Shown: piece after piece, positions 34,799-42,932 of the stretch | Numbering within the stretch: the first letter of the stretch is position 1 | Layout of the letters: each line of letters opens with the position of its first letter | From: CAMDHY01 sp046156265 | GTDB taxonomy: Bacteria > Pseudomonadota > Alphaproteobacteria > Rhizobiales > Segnochrobactraceae | Reading direction: 5' to 3' | NCBI RefSeq assembly: GCF_046156265.1 | Contig: NZ_JAWDIR010000011.1 | Location: 930,001-994,000 of the forward strand | DNA length: 64,000 bases | Made by a program: the position numbers and the translations under genes | Notes under the pieces: model-generated | Databases searched by the model: none | Seen by the model: the letters and a program-made list of their open reading frames with translations, nothing else | What the model was told of the DNA's origin: nothing

Positions 34799-35776
34799 TT
34801 GCACACGATCGCGCCGCCACACTGGCCGAGGGACGCAGGCGAGCCGCGCCGCCCCGCGGCTGCGCGTCGGCCGGCGGATCCGTGGCGGCTCTACCTCGAC
34901 GCCGTGCGGTCGGGTTCGCGGCTTCCCAATGCCTGCCGGGCACTCGATCGCATCTATGGTCCGCTGGCGCGTGCCGCCACGACCGCACCGTTCGTCGTCG
35001 CCCAGCTCGGCCAGTCCCTCGACGGCCGCATTGCCACCGTCACCGGCTCCTCGCACTACATTTCCGGACCCGAGGCGCTGACGCACCTGCACCGCTTGCG
35101 GGCCCTCGTCGACGCCGTGCTGGTCGGTATCGGCACCGCGGTCGCCGACGATCCGCAACTCACCGTCCGCCACTGCGCCGGCGAAAGCCCGGTGCGCGTC
35201 GTGCTCGATCCGTCCGGCCGGCTTCCGTCGACGATGCGCTGTCTCGCCGACGGCGGTCCGCCGGTGCTGGTGGTCCGTCGCGCCGGCCCCGGCGTCACTG
35301 CCTGCGAGCGCATCGTGCCGGTCCCCGCCGGTGCCGACGGTCGCCTTGACCCGCACGCCGTCGTGGCGGCGCTGGCGGCGCGCGGGCTGAAGCGCATCCT
35401 CGTCGAGGGCGGCGCGCAGACGGTGTCCGGCTTCATCGCCGCCGGAGCCGTCGACCGCCTCTACGTCACCGTGGCGCCGCTCATCATCGGCTCGGGCACT
35501 GAGGGCCTGCGCCTGCCGGAGATCTCCGCCCTCACCGACGCCCTGCGACCGCCGACCCGCGTGCACGTGCTCGCCGACGGCGACGTGCTGTTCGATTGCG
35601 ATCTCGCGGCGGCCCGTGCGGTCGCCCCTGCAGGAGAGGACGATGACAGTCACCGTCTACTCGCCCACCGCCCGCCTGCTGCACTGGCTGACGGCGATCG
35701 CGGTGATCTGCGCGATCCCGCTCGCGCTCGCGATGAACAACGTGCCGAGCGGGCCGGTCCAGAACACGCTGTATGA
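34799..35776 (+). CDS. RibD C-terminal/dihydrofolate reductase-like oxidoreductase
   Basis: This is a pyrimidine-reductase-type enzyme. The landmark segments are VVAQLGQSLDGRIA, SGPEALTHLHRLRALVDAVLVGIGTAVADDPQLTVR and ILVEGGAQTVSGFI, matching the NADPH-dependent reductase domain of RibD without the deaminase domain. I start at TTG 34799, which has a strong gggaggag RBS, giving 325 residues. The family domain ends near residue 270, and the last 45 codons overlap the start of the cytochrome b561 gene in another frame. Its substrate could be a riboflavin precursor or another pterin-like compound. Confidence 0.82.
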   Translation: MHTIAPPHWPRDAGEPRRPAAARRPADPWRLYLDAVRSGSRLPNACRALDRIYGPLARAATTAPFVVAQLGQSLDGRIATVTGSSHYISGPEALTHLHRLRALVDAVLVGIGTAVADDPQLTVRHCAGESPVRVVLDPSGRLPSTMRCLADGGPPVLVVRRAGPGVTACERIVPVPAGADGRLDPHAVVAALAARGLKRILVEGGAQTVSGFIAAGAVDRLYVTVAPLIIGSGTEGLRLPEISALTDALRPPTRVHVLADGDVLFDCDLAAARAVAPAGEDDDSHRLLAHRPPAALADGDRGDLRDPARARDEQRAERAGPEHAV

Positions 35777-36179
35777 CCTCCATCGCTCCTTTGGCGCGCT
35801 GATCCTGCTTCTCGTCCTGATCCGGCTGCCCTACCGGCTGTTTGCGGGCGCACCGCCGCCTGAGCCGGGGCTACCACGCTGGCAGATCGGCCTGTCGCAT
35901 GCCGTTCACTGGCTGCTCTATCTGTTCCTGCTCGCGATGCCGATCGTCGGCTGGGTCGGCACCTCGGCCTATGGCGCGCCGATCACCGTCTTCTGGCTGT
36001 TCCAGTTGCCGGCAATCGTCGACAAGAACGAGGCGCTGGCGAACATGCTGCTCGGCTGGCACGCGACCGCCGGGCTGATCATGGGCGGACTGGTGATCAT
36101 CCACATCGCCGCCGCGCTCTATCACCGCTTCGTCCGCCACGATGGCGTGCTGGCGCGGATGCTGCCCTCGGCCGGCTGA
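35643..36179 (+). CDS. cytochrome b561 family protein
   Basis: This 178-residue inner-membrane dihaem protein has four membrane helices. The haem-ligand histidines are in TARLLHWLTAIAV (about residue 15), YDLHRSFGALI, SHAVHWLLYLFLL and GWHATAGLIMGGLVIIHIAAAL. It probably moves electrons from the quinol pool to a periplasmic acceptor. The ATG has an aggagagg RBS and lies inside the end of the RibD-like frame, so the two are likely one transcript. Confidence 0.9.
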   Translation: MTVTVYSPTARLLHWLTAIAVICAIPLALAMNNVPSGPVQNTLYDLHRSFGALILLLVLIRLPYRLFAGAPPPEPGLPRWQIGLSHAVHWLLYLFLLAMPIVGWVGTSAYGAPITVFWLFQLPAIVDKNEALANMLLGWHATAGLIMGGLVIIHIAAALYHRFVRHDGVLARMLPSAG

Positions 36180-36222
36180 GGCCGCGGGAGCGGGCAGGGT
36201 CCGCGCGCGAGGTTCTCGCCCC

Positions 36223-37134
36223 TCAGCGGGGCGGGGGTGTCGCGAACAGGTCCGTGTGACCGATGACGCAGCCCGACGCCGTGCGGCGGGCGGCGAGCCA
36301 GCGTTGGACGACGTCCTCGTCGAGCCCGGCCGCGCGGGCGGCGTCGGCCCAGCCTTCCGCCAGCGCGGTGATCAGCGCGGCGTGTTCCGGTCCGAGCTGC
36401 CACGGGCTCTTCTCCGTCCGCACGGCATAGCCGCGGCCCGTCAGCGCCCGCGTCAGCACCGCCGTCGCCTCCGGCCCGAGCGCCGGCCCAAACCCCTTGT
36501 CGATGCCCTGGTGGCGGCGGAAGGCGGCCGCGACAGCGGCGTCGTCTTGATGGGGCGGCGACCAGGTGCTGGTGCCGTCGACGTCGAGGGCGACATAGAC
36601 CGCCGCCCCGGCCTGCGCCACCGCGTCGGCGAAGCACTCGATGAAGGCTTCGGAGACGAGGTCGAAGAGTGCCGAGGCTGTGACGAGGTCGACGTCCGCG
36701 AGCAGGGACGGCCAGTCGGCCAGGGCGAGATCGGCCTGTCGCCACGAAACGAAGACGGGCCGCGTGCCGACGCGCAGCGTCAGACCGCCGTCACCACCCG
36801 CATCGGCGCCGTCATGGTCGCGACCGGCACGGTCAGGGGTGCTGGTGTCGTCCGCTCGGTCCGCCGGCCGGGTCGTCTCCGCCCATTCGCTCAGAATCCG
36901 CTTCCCCGCTGCCACCAGCGAGGCGTCGTGATCCACCAGCACCCATCGCTGCGCCGTCGGCAGATGCGGTGCCAGCGCCCGCAGCGTCGAGCCCGTGCCT
37001 GCTCCGAGATCCAGCACCGTCAAGGACTTGGAGCCAGTCGCGAAAGTCGCGACGGAGGCGACGAGGGCGGGGCTGCGTGCCGCCCCGTCTGCCGGCTCGC
37101 GCAGCGCCAGCCAGTCGCTCGAAAATCCGGTCAT
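36223..37134 (-). CDS. class I SAM-dependent methyltransferase
   Basis: The 303-residue protein has motif I LTVLDLGAGTGSTLRAL (about residues 38-54), an acidic motif II with WVLVDHD, and VDLVTASALFDLVSEAF further on. A low-complexity Asp/Gly/Arg insert lies at about 90-115. The ATG overlaps the stop of the glycosyltransferase by one base (TGATG). It is the last gene of a four-gene minus-strand operon whose product is unknown. The acceptor cannot be predicted. Confidence 0.86.
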   Translation of the reverse strand: MTGFSSDWLALREPADGAARSPALVASVATFATGSKSLTVLDLGAGTGSTLRALAPHLPTAQRWVLVDHDASLVAAGKRILSEWAETTRPADRADDTSTPDRAGRDHDGADAGGDGGLTLRVGTRPVFVSWRQADLALADWPSLLADVDLVTASALFDLVSEAFIECFADAVAQAGAAVYVALDVDGTSTWSPPHQDDAAVAAAFRRHQGIDKGFGPALGPEATAVLTRALTGRGYAVRTEKSPWQLGPEHAALITALAEGWADAARAAGLDEDVVQRWLAARRTASGCVIGHTDLFATPPPR

Positions 37135-38189
37135 CAGGATGCCTTCGCCAGGAGGGGGGCCAATGCCGCTTCGACTGCCGCCGCCGTATCGTCCCACGTC
37201 GGCAGCGCCGCACCCGCCCGCCGCGCCGCCGCCGCGGTCCGTTTCCGCAGCGCCGGGTCGTCGAGGAGGCGGGCGAGCGCCGCGGCGGTAGCCTCGACAT
37301 CGCCGGGCGGCACCAGCAGGCCGGCGTCGGCGGGAACGGTGTCGCGCACGGCACCGCCGTCGCCGGCGATGATCGGCAGCCCTGCTGATAGCGCCTCGGC
37401 GAAAGCCATGCCGTAGCCCTCGTGAGTGGAGACGAGGGCGAAGAGGTCGGCGTCGAGATAGTGGTCGAGCAGCGCCAGCGGCGTCACCGCGCCGGTGAGC
37501 GCGATCCGCTCCGTGAGGCCGCGCTCCGCGATCTCGCGCCGGAGCGCCGCCGCGCACGCTGGGTCGCGGCCGTCGTCGCCGACGAACACCGCCCGCCACG
37601 AGTGGTCTCGAATCCGGTCCAAGGCGGCGACGAGGGTGCCGTGGCCCTTGCGCGGGGTGATCGTCGCCACCGTCAGGATCGTCGGCACGGCGCCCGTGCC
37701 GACAGCCGGCGGCAGCGGGTCGGTGCCGGGGAGGGCGACCGTCAGGCGGTGCGCGGGAACGCCGTAGTCGGCCGCGAGCGCCCGCGCCGTGGCGGGGCTG
37801 GTGGCGACGACGGCAGCGGCGGTCGCCAGCGCGGCACGCTCAGTGGCGGCAACGGCAGCGGCCTGCTCGGCGCTGCGGCCGCCCTCGAGCGCCAGCGGGT
37901 GGTGCACGAGGGCCGTCACCGGCCGCCGAAGAGCCCGCAACCGATCCGCCGGGAGGGCTCCAAACGCGAGCCCATCGACGAGGATCAGACCCTCAGGCGG
38001 AGCCCCAACGATTGAATCGAGGGTCGAATCGATCGAATCGTTAGCCGGGTCAGGAAAGTCTGCGGGCAGGGGGATGATGCGGGCCGACCAGCCCCGGCGG
38101 CACAGCGACGCGACCAGGGCCCGGTCGTAGGCGTAGCCTCCGGTGACGGTTTCGGGGTCACCCGGAACCATCAGGAAAAGCTCAGGCAT
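37134..38189 (-). CDS. GT4-family glycosyltransferase
   Basis: This 351-residue GT-B enzyme has a C-terminal nucleotide-sugar domain with VPTILTVATITPRKGHGTLVAAL, LYALVSTHEGYGMAFAEALSAGLPII-like residues (here DLFALVSTHEGYGMAFAEA) and GLLVPPGDVEATA. These include the conserved EX7E region. It overlaps the PTPS-like gene by 8 bp upstream and the methyltransferase by one base downstream. Pterin glycosyltransferases of cyanobacteria are also GT-B enzymes near pterin genes, so a pterin-like acceptor is a reasonable guess. Confidence 0.88.
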   Translation of the reverse strand: MPELFLMVPGDPETVTGGYAYDRALVASLCRRGWSARIIPLPADFPDPANDSIDSTLDSIVGAPPEGLILVDGLAFGALPADRLRALRRPVTALVHHPLALEGGRSAEQAAAVAATERAALATAAAVVATSPATARALAADYGVPAHRLTVALPGTDPLPPAVGTGAVPTILTVATITPRKGHGTLVAALDRIRDHSWRAVFVGDDGRDPACAAALRREIAERGLTERIALTGAVTPLALLDHYLDADLFALVSTHEGYGMAFAEALSAGLPIIAGDGGAVRDTVPADAGLLVPPGDVEATAAALARLLDDPALRKRTAAAARRAGAALPTWDDTAAAVEAALAPLLAKAS

Positions 38190-38589
38190 TCGCCACCGGA
38201 CCCTCGAACCAGGCGCGCGCCACGTGGGACTCGTGCAGCGTCACCCGGATCGAATCAAGGCCGTCGGAACCCGGCCCCAGGCGACCGTCGCGTGCCGCCT
38301 CGACCATGCGATCGAACACCCAGCGGCAGAGGAACTCGGTCGTCGTCAACTTCCCCGCGAGCTCCGGCACGTCGTCGAGGTTGCGATAGCTTAGCCGGCT
38401 CATGGTCTCCTTCAGCACATCGGTCGCCCGGCCGATGTCGACGACGAAGCCGTGCTCCGTCAGGGTCGGGCGGAAGAAGGCGACGTCGACGACGAATGTC
38501 GCCCCGTGCAGGCCTTGGGCGGGACCGAACACCGGATCCGGCAGGCTGTGCGCGATCATCATGTGGTCGCGAACTTCGACGGCATACAT
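38182..38589 (-). CDS. diverged 6-pyruvoyl-tetrahydropterin synthase/QueD-like protein
   Basis: The 135-residue protein fits the T-fold PTPS/QueD family in length and order of elements: IAHSL, GLHGATFVVDV, GFVVDIGRATDVL, LSYRNLDDVPEL, TTTEFLCRWVFDRM and VTLHES. Residues needed for the classical reaction are altered. His14 and His28 are kept, but the third zinc ligand is Ala30. The catalytic Cys position is Ala24, and the LDHxxLN histidine is Tyr. It may bind a pterin or deazapurine precursor, or catalyse a different reaction. The ATG has a gggaga RBS. Confidence 0.82.
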   Translation of the reverse strand: MYAVEVRDHMMIAHSLPDPVFGPAQGLHGATFVVDVAFFRPTLTEHGFVVDIGRATDVLKETMSRLSYRNLDDVPELAGKLTTTEFLCRWVFDRMVEAARDGRLGPGSDGLDSIRVTLHESHVARAWFEGPVANA

Positions 38590-38663
38590 GGATTCGTCTC
38601 CCGTTTTCGTGGGGTCGGCGGCATACGCGGCCGCGACCGGGTCGGATCGAAGGTCGTGCGGCG

Positions 38664-39698
38664 TCAGTCGTAGCGGACGACGATGCCGAGCGCGCAACCA
38701 CCGGCAGCGAGCGCCGCCGGTAAGAGCCGCGGCAGGTCGGCGAAGGCGATCTCTGTGTCGAGCAGCACGTCGAGGCGCGGGTCGTCGAGCAGGGCGAGGG
38801 CCTTCTCGAGCCGCCGGCGGTAGCTCCACCGTGGCCGCCGCGACGGCGACACGCTGCCGACCTGCGAGCCGACGAGCCGCAGGCGTTGCGAATGGAAGGC
38901 GCCGCCGAGCGGGGCCGCCACGGTGCCCTCGCCGTACCACGACATCTCGACGATCGCGGCCTCGGTGCCGGCGGCGGCGATGGCGGTGGCGAGCCCGGGC
39001 GCTGACGCGGAGGCGTGGAAGACGACGTCGCAATCGCCGGGGCAGTCCTCCGGCATGGCGAAGCGGCAGCCGAGCGCCGCGGCGACGGCGGCGCGCTCCG
39101 GCAGCACGTCGACCAGCGTCACCTCAGTGCCGGCGATCCGCGCGACGAGGCTCGCGACCAGACACCCGACCATGCCGGCGCCGACCACCGCGACACGGTC
39201 GCCGGGTCCGACGGCCCCGTCCCAGACGCCGTTGAGCGCCGTCTCCATGTTGGCGGCGAGTACGGCGCGGCGCGGCGGAATGCCGCCGGGCACCGGCACC
39301 AGCGCATCGACGGGGGCGGTGAACACGTCTGCGTGAGGAACCAGCGCGAAGACGGTGCGGCCGGCGAGATCGTCCGGGCCGTCCTCCACCGTGCCGACGG
39401 CGGCATAGCCATATTTCACCGGAAACGGGAAGGCGCCCTGCTGCGCCGGCGCCCGCATGCGGGCGTGCTCCGAGACCGGCACGCGACCCGAGAGAATGAG
39501 CCGCTCCGTGCCGCGGCTGACGCCGCTGAAGGTGGTCCGCACGCGCGCTTCACCCGCCCCGAGGGGGGCGACGGACTCCTCCCACAGGTCCACCCGGCCC
39601 GGTGCGACGTACCAAAGGGCGCGGGCAAGTGCTCGCCGGGGCGGACCGTCGACCGCCCGCGTGTCAGGCCCTTGCGTCGCGGAGTGTTCGCCCATCAT
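38664..39698 (-). CDS. medium-chain dehydrogenase/reductase, BchC-like
   Basis: This 344-residue oxidoreductase has a GroES-like N-terminal domain with TTFSGVSRGTERLILSGRVP and a Rossmann domain with VAVVGAGMVGCLVASLVARI. The structural-zinc cysteine cluster of alcohol dehydrogenases is absent. The opening resembles BchC-type and related zinc-binding dehydrogenases. I chose ATG 39698 because gagga lies just upstream. It is the first gene of the dehydrogenase, PTPS-like, GT4, methyltransferase operon, with 74 bp to the next gene. Confidence 0.85.
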   Translation of the reverse strand: MMGEHSATQGPDTRAVDGPPRRALARALWYVAPGRVDLWEESVAPLGAGEARVRTTFSGVSRGTERLILSGRVPVSEHARMRAPAQQGAFPFPVKYGYAAVGTVEDGPDDLAGRTVFALVPHADVFTAPVDALVPVPGGIPPRRAVLAANMETALNGVWDGAVGPGDRVAVVGAGMVGCLVASLVARIAGTEVTLVDVLPERAAVAAALGCRFAMPEDCPGDCDVVFHASASAPGLATAIAAAGTEAAIVEMSWYGEGTVAAPLGGAFHSQRLRLVGSQVGSVSPSRRPRWSYRRRLEKALALLDDPRLDVLLDTEIAFADLPRLLPAALAAGGCALGIVVRYD

Positions 39699-39753
39699 GG
39701 TCCTCGCGTTCGATCCCAAGTCGAATACCACCCACAGGACGATAACCCCCGAG

Positions 39754-41634
39754 ATGTCGACCGCTCCCGGTTATAGGCCGTCGCGCCCGTTGCGCCACGA
39801 CGGTGCGTCCCATGACGTCCACGGCGCCACCCTGTCGGAGGTCCCCGCCGACCCGACGTGGACGCCGGCCGGCCTGCAGCCGCGGGTCGTCGTCGCCCGC
39901 CGCCGCCTGATCATGGCGACGCTGGTGCTCGGCACGCTTGCGGCGCTGACCGCCGGTCTGTCGGTGCTGCTCGGCCACGGCGGCTGGTCGGTGCTCGACT
40001 ATGTGCTGCTGGCGACCTTCCTGCTCTCGACGCCGTGGACAGTGATCGGCTTCTGGAACGCCGTCATCGGCTTTGCGATCCTGCATGGCTCGCGCGACCC
40101 GATGGCGGCAGTCGCGCCGTTCCTGTCGCGGGCCCACCCGGACGACCCGATCACTGCCAAGGTCGCGCTGGCACTCTGCATCCGCAACGAGGACCCCGAC
40201 GCCGTCTTCGCCCGGCTCTCGGTGATGCGCCGTGCGCTCGACGCGACGCCCTGGGGCGAGCGCTTCGTCGCCGTCGTCCTCTCGGATTCCTCGAAGTGCG
40301 AGATCATCGCCGCCGAGGAGGCGGCCGCGCACCGTCTCGCCGCGAGCGCCCGCCATTCGGGCTCCGTCCGTTACCGCCGCCGCACCGACAACGCCGGCTT
40401 CAAGGCCGGCAACATCCGCGAATTCGTCGACCACGCCGGCGACGAGTTCACCTTCATGATCACGCTCGACGCCGACAGCCTGATGTCGGCCGACGCGATG
40501 CTCGAGCTCGTGCGCGTCATGCAGGCGACGCCGCGCCTCGGCATCCTGCAGAGCCTCGTCGTCGGCCGCCCGGCCGAGAGCGGCTTTGCCCGCATCTTCC
40601 AGTTCGGCATGCGCCACGGCATGCGCAGCTACACCACCGGCAGCGCCTGGTGGCACGCCGACTGCGGTCCTTACTGGGGCCACAACGCCGCGATCCGCAT
40701 CGACGCCTTCCGCGAGCACTGCAAGCTGCCGGTGCTGCCGGGTCGGCCGCCGCTCGGCGGACCGGTGCTGTCGCACGACCAGATCGAGGCGGCGATGATG
40801 CGCCGCGCCGGCTACGAGGTGCGCGTGCTCGCCCGCGAGGGCGGCAGCTTCGAGGAGAACCCGCCGGCGCTGCCGGACTTCCTGAAGCGCGACCTGCGCT
40901 GGTGCCAGGGCAACATGCAGTACTTCAAGCTGCTCGGCATGCCCGGCCTGTTGCCGGTCAGCCGCCTGCAGGTGCTGCTGGCGATCCTGATGTACATGGG
41001 CGCAGCCGGCTGGGTCGCCTTCATCCTGGCGAGCGCGGTGAAGGTGCTGGAGCCCGCCACCACCGAGCCGTTCCCGGTGGCCTTCGGCATCTCCTTCTTC
41101 GTGGTGATCTTCGTCATGAGCCTGACGCCGAAGATCGCCGGGCTCGCCGACATCCTCGTGCGCCGCCAGGAGCGGGCGCGCTATGGCGGCGGCGCCCGCC
41201 TCGTCGCCGGGGGTCTGATCGAGCTCGTCGCCTCGACGCTGATGGCGCCCGCGGTGGCGCTTGCCGACGCCATCTTCATGATCGGCCTCGCCTTCGGCCG
41301 CCGCGTCGGCTGGGACGGCCAGAAGCGCGACGGCTATCGCCTCAGCTGGGCGCACGCCTTCAAGGGCCTGTGGCCGCAGGTGGTCTTCGGTCTCGCCGTG
41401 GCGGGCCTGCTCGGTGCGGTGATGCCGGGCGTGCTGCCGTGGGCCGCGCCGATGCTCGCCGGCCTGATCGGCGCCCCGGCCTTCGCGGTCGCCACCGCCT
41501 CGCCCGCCTTCGGCCGCTGGCTCGCGGCACGGGGGCTGTGCGCCATCCCCGAGGAATTCACGCCCGACGCGACGCTGGTGGCCGCGGAAGCCGCCGAGGC
41601 CGGCGAGCGGCTGGAGGAACGGCTGGCGGCTTGA
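39754..41634 (+). CDS. opgH: glucans biosynthesis glucosyltransferase H
   Basis: OpgH (MdoH) makes the beta-1,2 backbone of osmoregulated periplasmic glucans at the inner membrane. The 626-residue protein has membrane helices at about 55-110. A cytoplasmic GT2 domain follows with LALCIRNEDPDAVFARL, FMITLDADSLMS and GPYWGHNAAIRI, then the acceptor-site motif RDLRWCQGNMQYF. More helices lie at about 405-580. It stands alone, divergent from the dehydrogenase gene. An opgG partner is not visible. ATG 39697 is an alternative start. Confidence 0.92.
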   Translation: MSTAPGYRPSRPLRHDGASHDVHGATLSEVPADPTWTPAGLQPRVVVARRRLIMATLVLGTLAALTAGLSVLLGHGGWSVLDYVLLATFLLSTPWTVIGFWNAVIGFAILHGSRDPMAAVAPFLSRAHPDDPITAKVALALCIRNEDPDAVFARLSVMRRALDATPWGERFVAVVLSDSSKCEIIAAEEAAAHRLAASARHSGSVRYRRRTDNAGFKAGNIREFVDHAGDEFTFMITLDADSLMSADAMLELVRVMQATPRLGILQSLVVGRPAESGFARIFQFGMRHGMRSYTTGSAWWHADCGPYWGHNAAIRIDAFREHCKLPVLPGRPPLGGPVLSHDQIEAAMMRRAGYEVRVLAREGGSFEENPPALPDFLKRDLRWCQGNMQYFKLLGMPGLLPVSRLQVLLAILMYMGAAGWVAFILASAVKVLEPATTEPFPVAFGISFFVVIFVMSLTPKIAGLADILVRRQERARYGGGARLVAGGLIELVASTLMAPAVALADAIFMIGLAFGRRVGWDGQKRDGYRLSWAHAFKGLWPQVVFGLAVAGLLGAVMPGVLPWAAPMLAGLIGAPAFAVATASPAFGRWLAARGLCAIPEEFTPDATLVAAEAAEAGERLEERLAA

Positions 41635-41696
41635 AGTTCAGCCGTTCGGCGCTGGTAGGCCTGCTGCGAACCCATTCGCACTCCACTCCCTCGATC

Positions 41697-41808
41697 CGTC
41701 ATCGCCCTCACCCGGCTTGACCGGGTGATTGACCGCGCGATCCATCGCGAGTGCAGACGTCCGCCGTCTCTGGGTGGAGGGATGGTTCGGTCAAGCCGGG
41801 CCATGACG
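41697..41808. repeat. 112-bp imperfect inverted repeat (MITE/RPE-like)
   Basis: The ends cgtcatcgccctcacccggc... and the complement of ggcttgaccg/cgtcatggcc pair with each other, separated by a less conserved middle that also folds back. The CGTCAT-GCCCGGCTTGACC signature is a familiar intergenic element of Hyphomicrobiales genomes. It lies between the ends of opgH and the convergent hydrolase gene, where it may act as a bidirectional terminator. Confidence 0.7.
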
Positions 41809-41886
41809 GGGAGGGGTTGGACCCGCAACGTTCACCCGCCACCGAGGAGAGTACGGCGCCCGGTCGTTGCTCTCCCGTCGGCCCTC

Positions 41887-42633
41887 TCACCCCCCGCTGC
41901 GGGCATCGAGCCAGGCGATGGTCCGCGCGGCGATGCCGTCGAAGTCGTGCGGCTTGAAGTGGCGCTCCCAGTAGTGGCCGTACTCCGGCAGAACCTCGAG
42001 CGTCACGTCGGGGTTGCTCGCAGCCTGGAGCGCGGCTGCCATCGCCTTTGAGGCCTCAGGCGGGGCGTGCAGGTCGGCGGCGCCGTGCAGCAGGTAGACG
42101 GGCTGGCGGATGCGGTCGGCATAGCTGATCGCCTGCACCGTCTCGTAGCGCTCCGGCATCTCCGCCGGCGTGCCACCGACCCACTGGCAGAGTCGGGCGT
42201 AGCGGCCGGCGGCATAGCCCTCCACCCCCTCCACCTCCCGCTTGAACGTGCTCGGTGCCCCCCACGCGACGACGCCGGCGAACCGAGGGTCCAGCCCGGC
42301 TGTGCGCAGCGCCCCCATGCCGCCGCGCGAATGGCCGACGAGGAAGACGCGCGCCGGATCGGTGTCGGTCTCGGCCAGCAGCCGCTGCAGCCCGAGGGCG
42401 TAGTCTTTGGGATCGTCGATCGCGAAAGCGGCGCGATAGCTGATCGCCAGCGCGTTGTATCCCGCGGTCGCCAGCCGCTCCCCGAGCCACGTCAGCCCGG
42501 CCGGATCACCCTTCTGCAGCCCGCCCGGCCCGATGACGACGCCCGGCCGCCGGCCGCCGAGCGCGGTGCGGTGCAGGATCGCCGGCTGCGGACTGGCGCC
42601 GGCCTCGGTGAGGGACAAGGTCTCTGCGGCCAC
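41887..42633 (-). CDS. alpha/beta hydrolase, dienelactone-hydrolase-like
   Basis: This 248-residue protein has nucleophile elbow FLVGHSRGGMGALR (Ser102), acid Asp187 in LLHGAADLHAPPEAS and His220 in LPEYGHYWERHF, a complete catalytic triad. The oxyanion region is GVVIGPGGLQKGD. The start is GTG 42633 with gaaggaaac upstream. An in-frame ATG far upstream would add an unlikely leader. No signal peptide is present. The substrate is unknown. Confidence 0.86.
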   Translation of the reverse strand: MAAETLSLTEAGASPQPAILHRTALGGRRPGVVIGPGGLQKGDPAGLTWLGERLATAGYNALAISYRAAFAIDDPKDYALGLQRLLAETDTDPARVFLVGHSRGGMGALRTAGLDPRFAGVVAWGAPSTFKREVEGVEGYAAGRYARLCQWVGGTPAEMPERYETVQAISYADRIRQPVYLLHGAADLHAPPEASKAMAAALQAASNPDVTLEVLPEYGHYWERHFKPHDFDGIAARTIAWLDARSGG

Positions 42634-42932
42634 GGCCGTTTCCTTCTGTGCGCCAGGCTTTTGCCGACGGAAACCTAGGGCGCTGCGCGGGGGCGCGGAA
42701 ATGACGAGTGCTGATGGCGCGAAGCGACATTCCTGATGACGACCGGCGGTCCTGCGGCCGCTGCAGCGCCGACGCGCAAGCAGGCGCGCGGGCCTCCGGC
42801 CCGCAGTGGCTCGCCCCCGCGCGGCCCCAGGACCTTCCGTCCTCGCGATCACAACTTTGAGAAGTATCCTGAGAAGAATTCTCTTGTAAATTTCATTGGT
42901 GGTTGCATCATGCACGCACAGGTCGTGGGGGC
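42634..42932. other. 299-bp divergent intergenic region with an AT-rich right end
   Basis: The left two-thirds is GC-rich, with a small hairpin around gcgcgcgggcctccggcccgc (about 42783-42803). Bases 42856-42900 are AT-rich (aactttgagaag, gaagaattctcttg, taaatttcattgg) and contain the palindrome agaattct. This is a likely promoter for the haloperoxidase gene. I cannot define -35 and -10 boxes with confidence. Confidence 0.4.
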
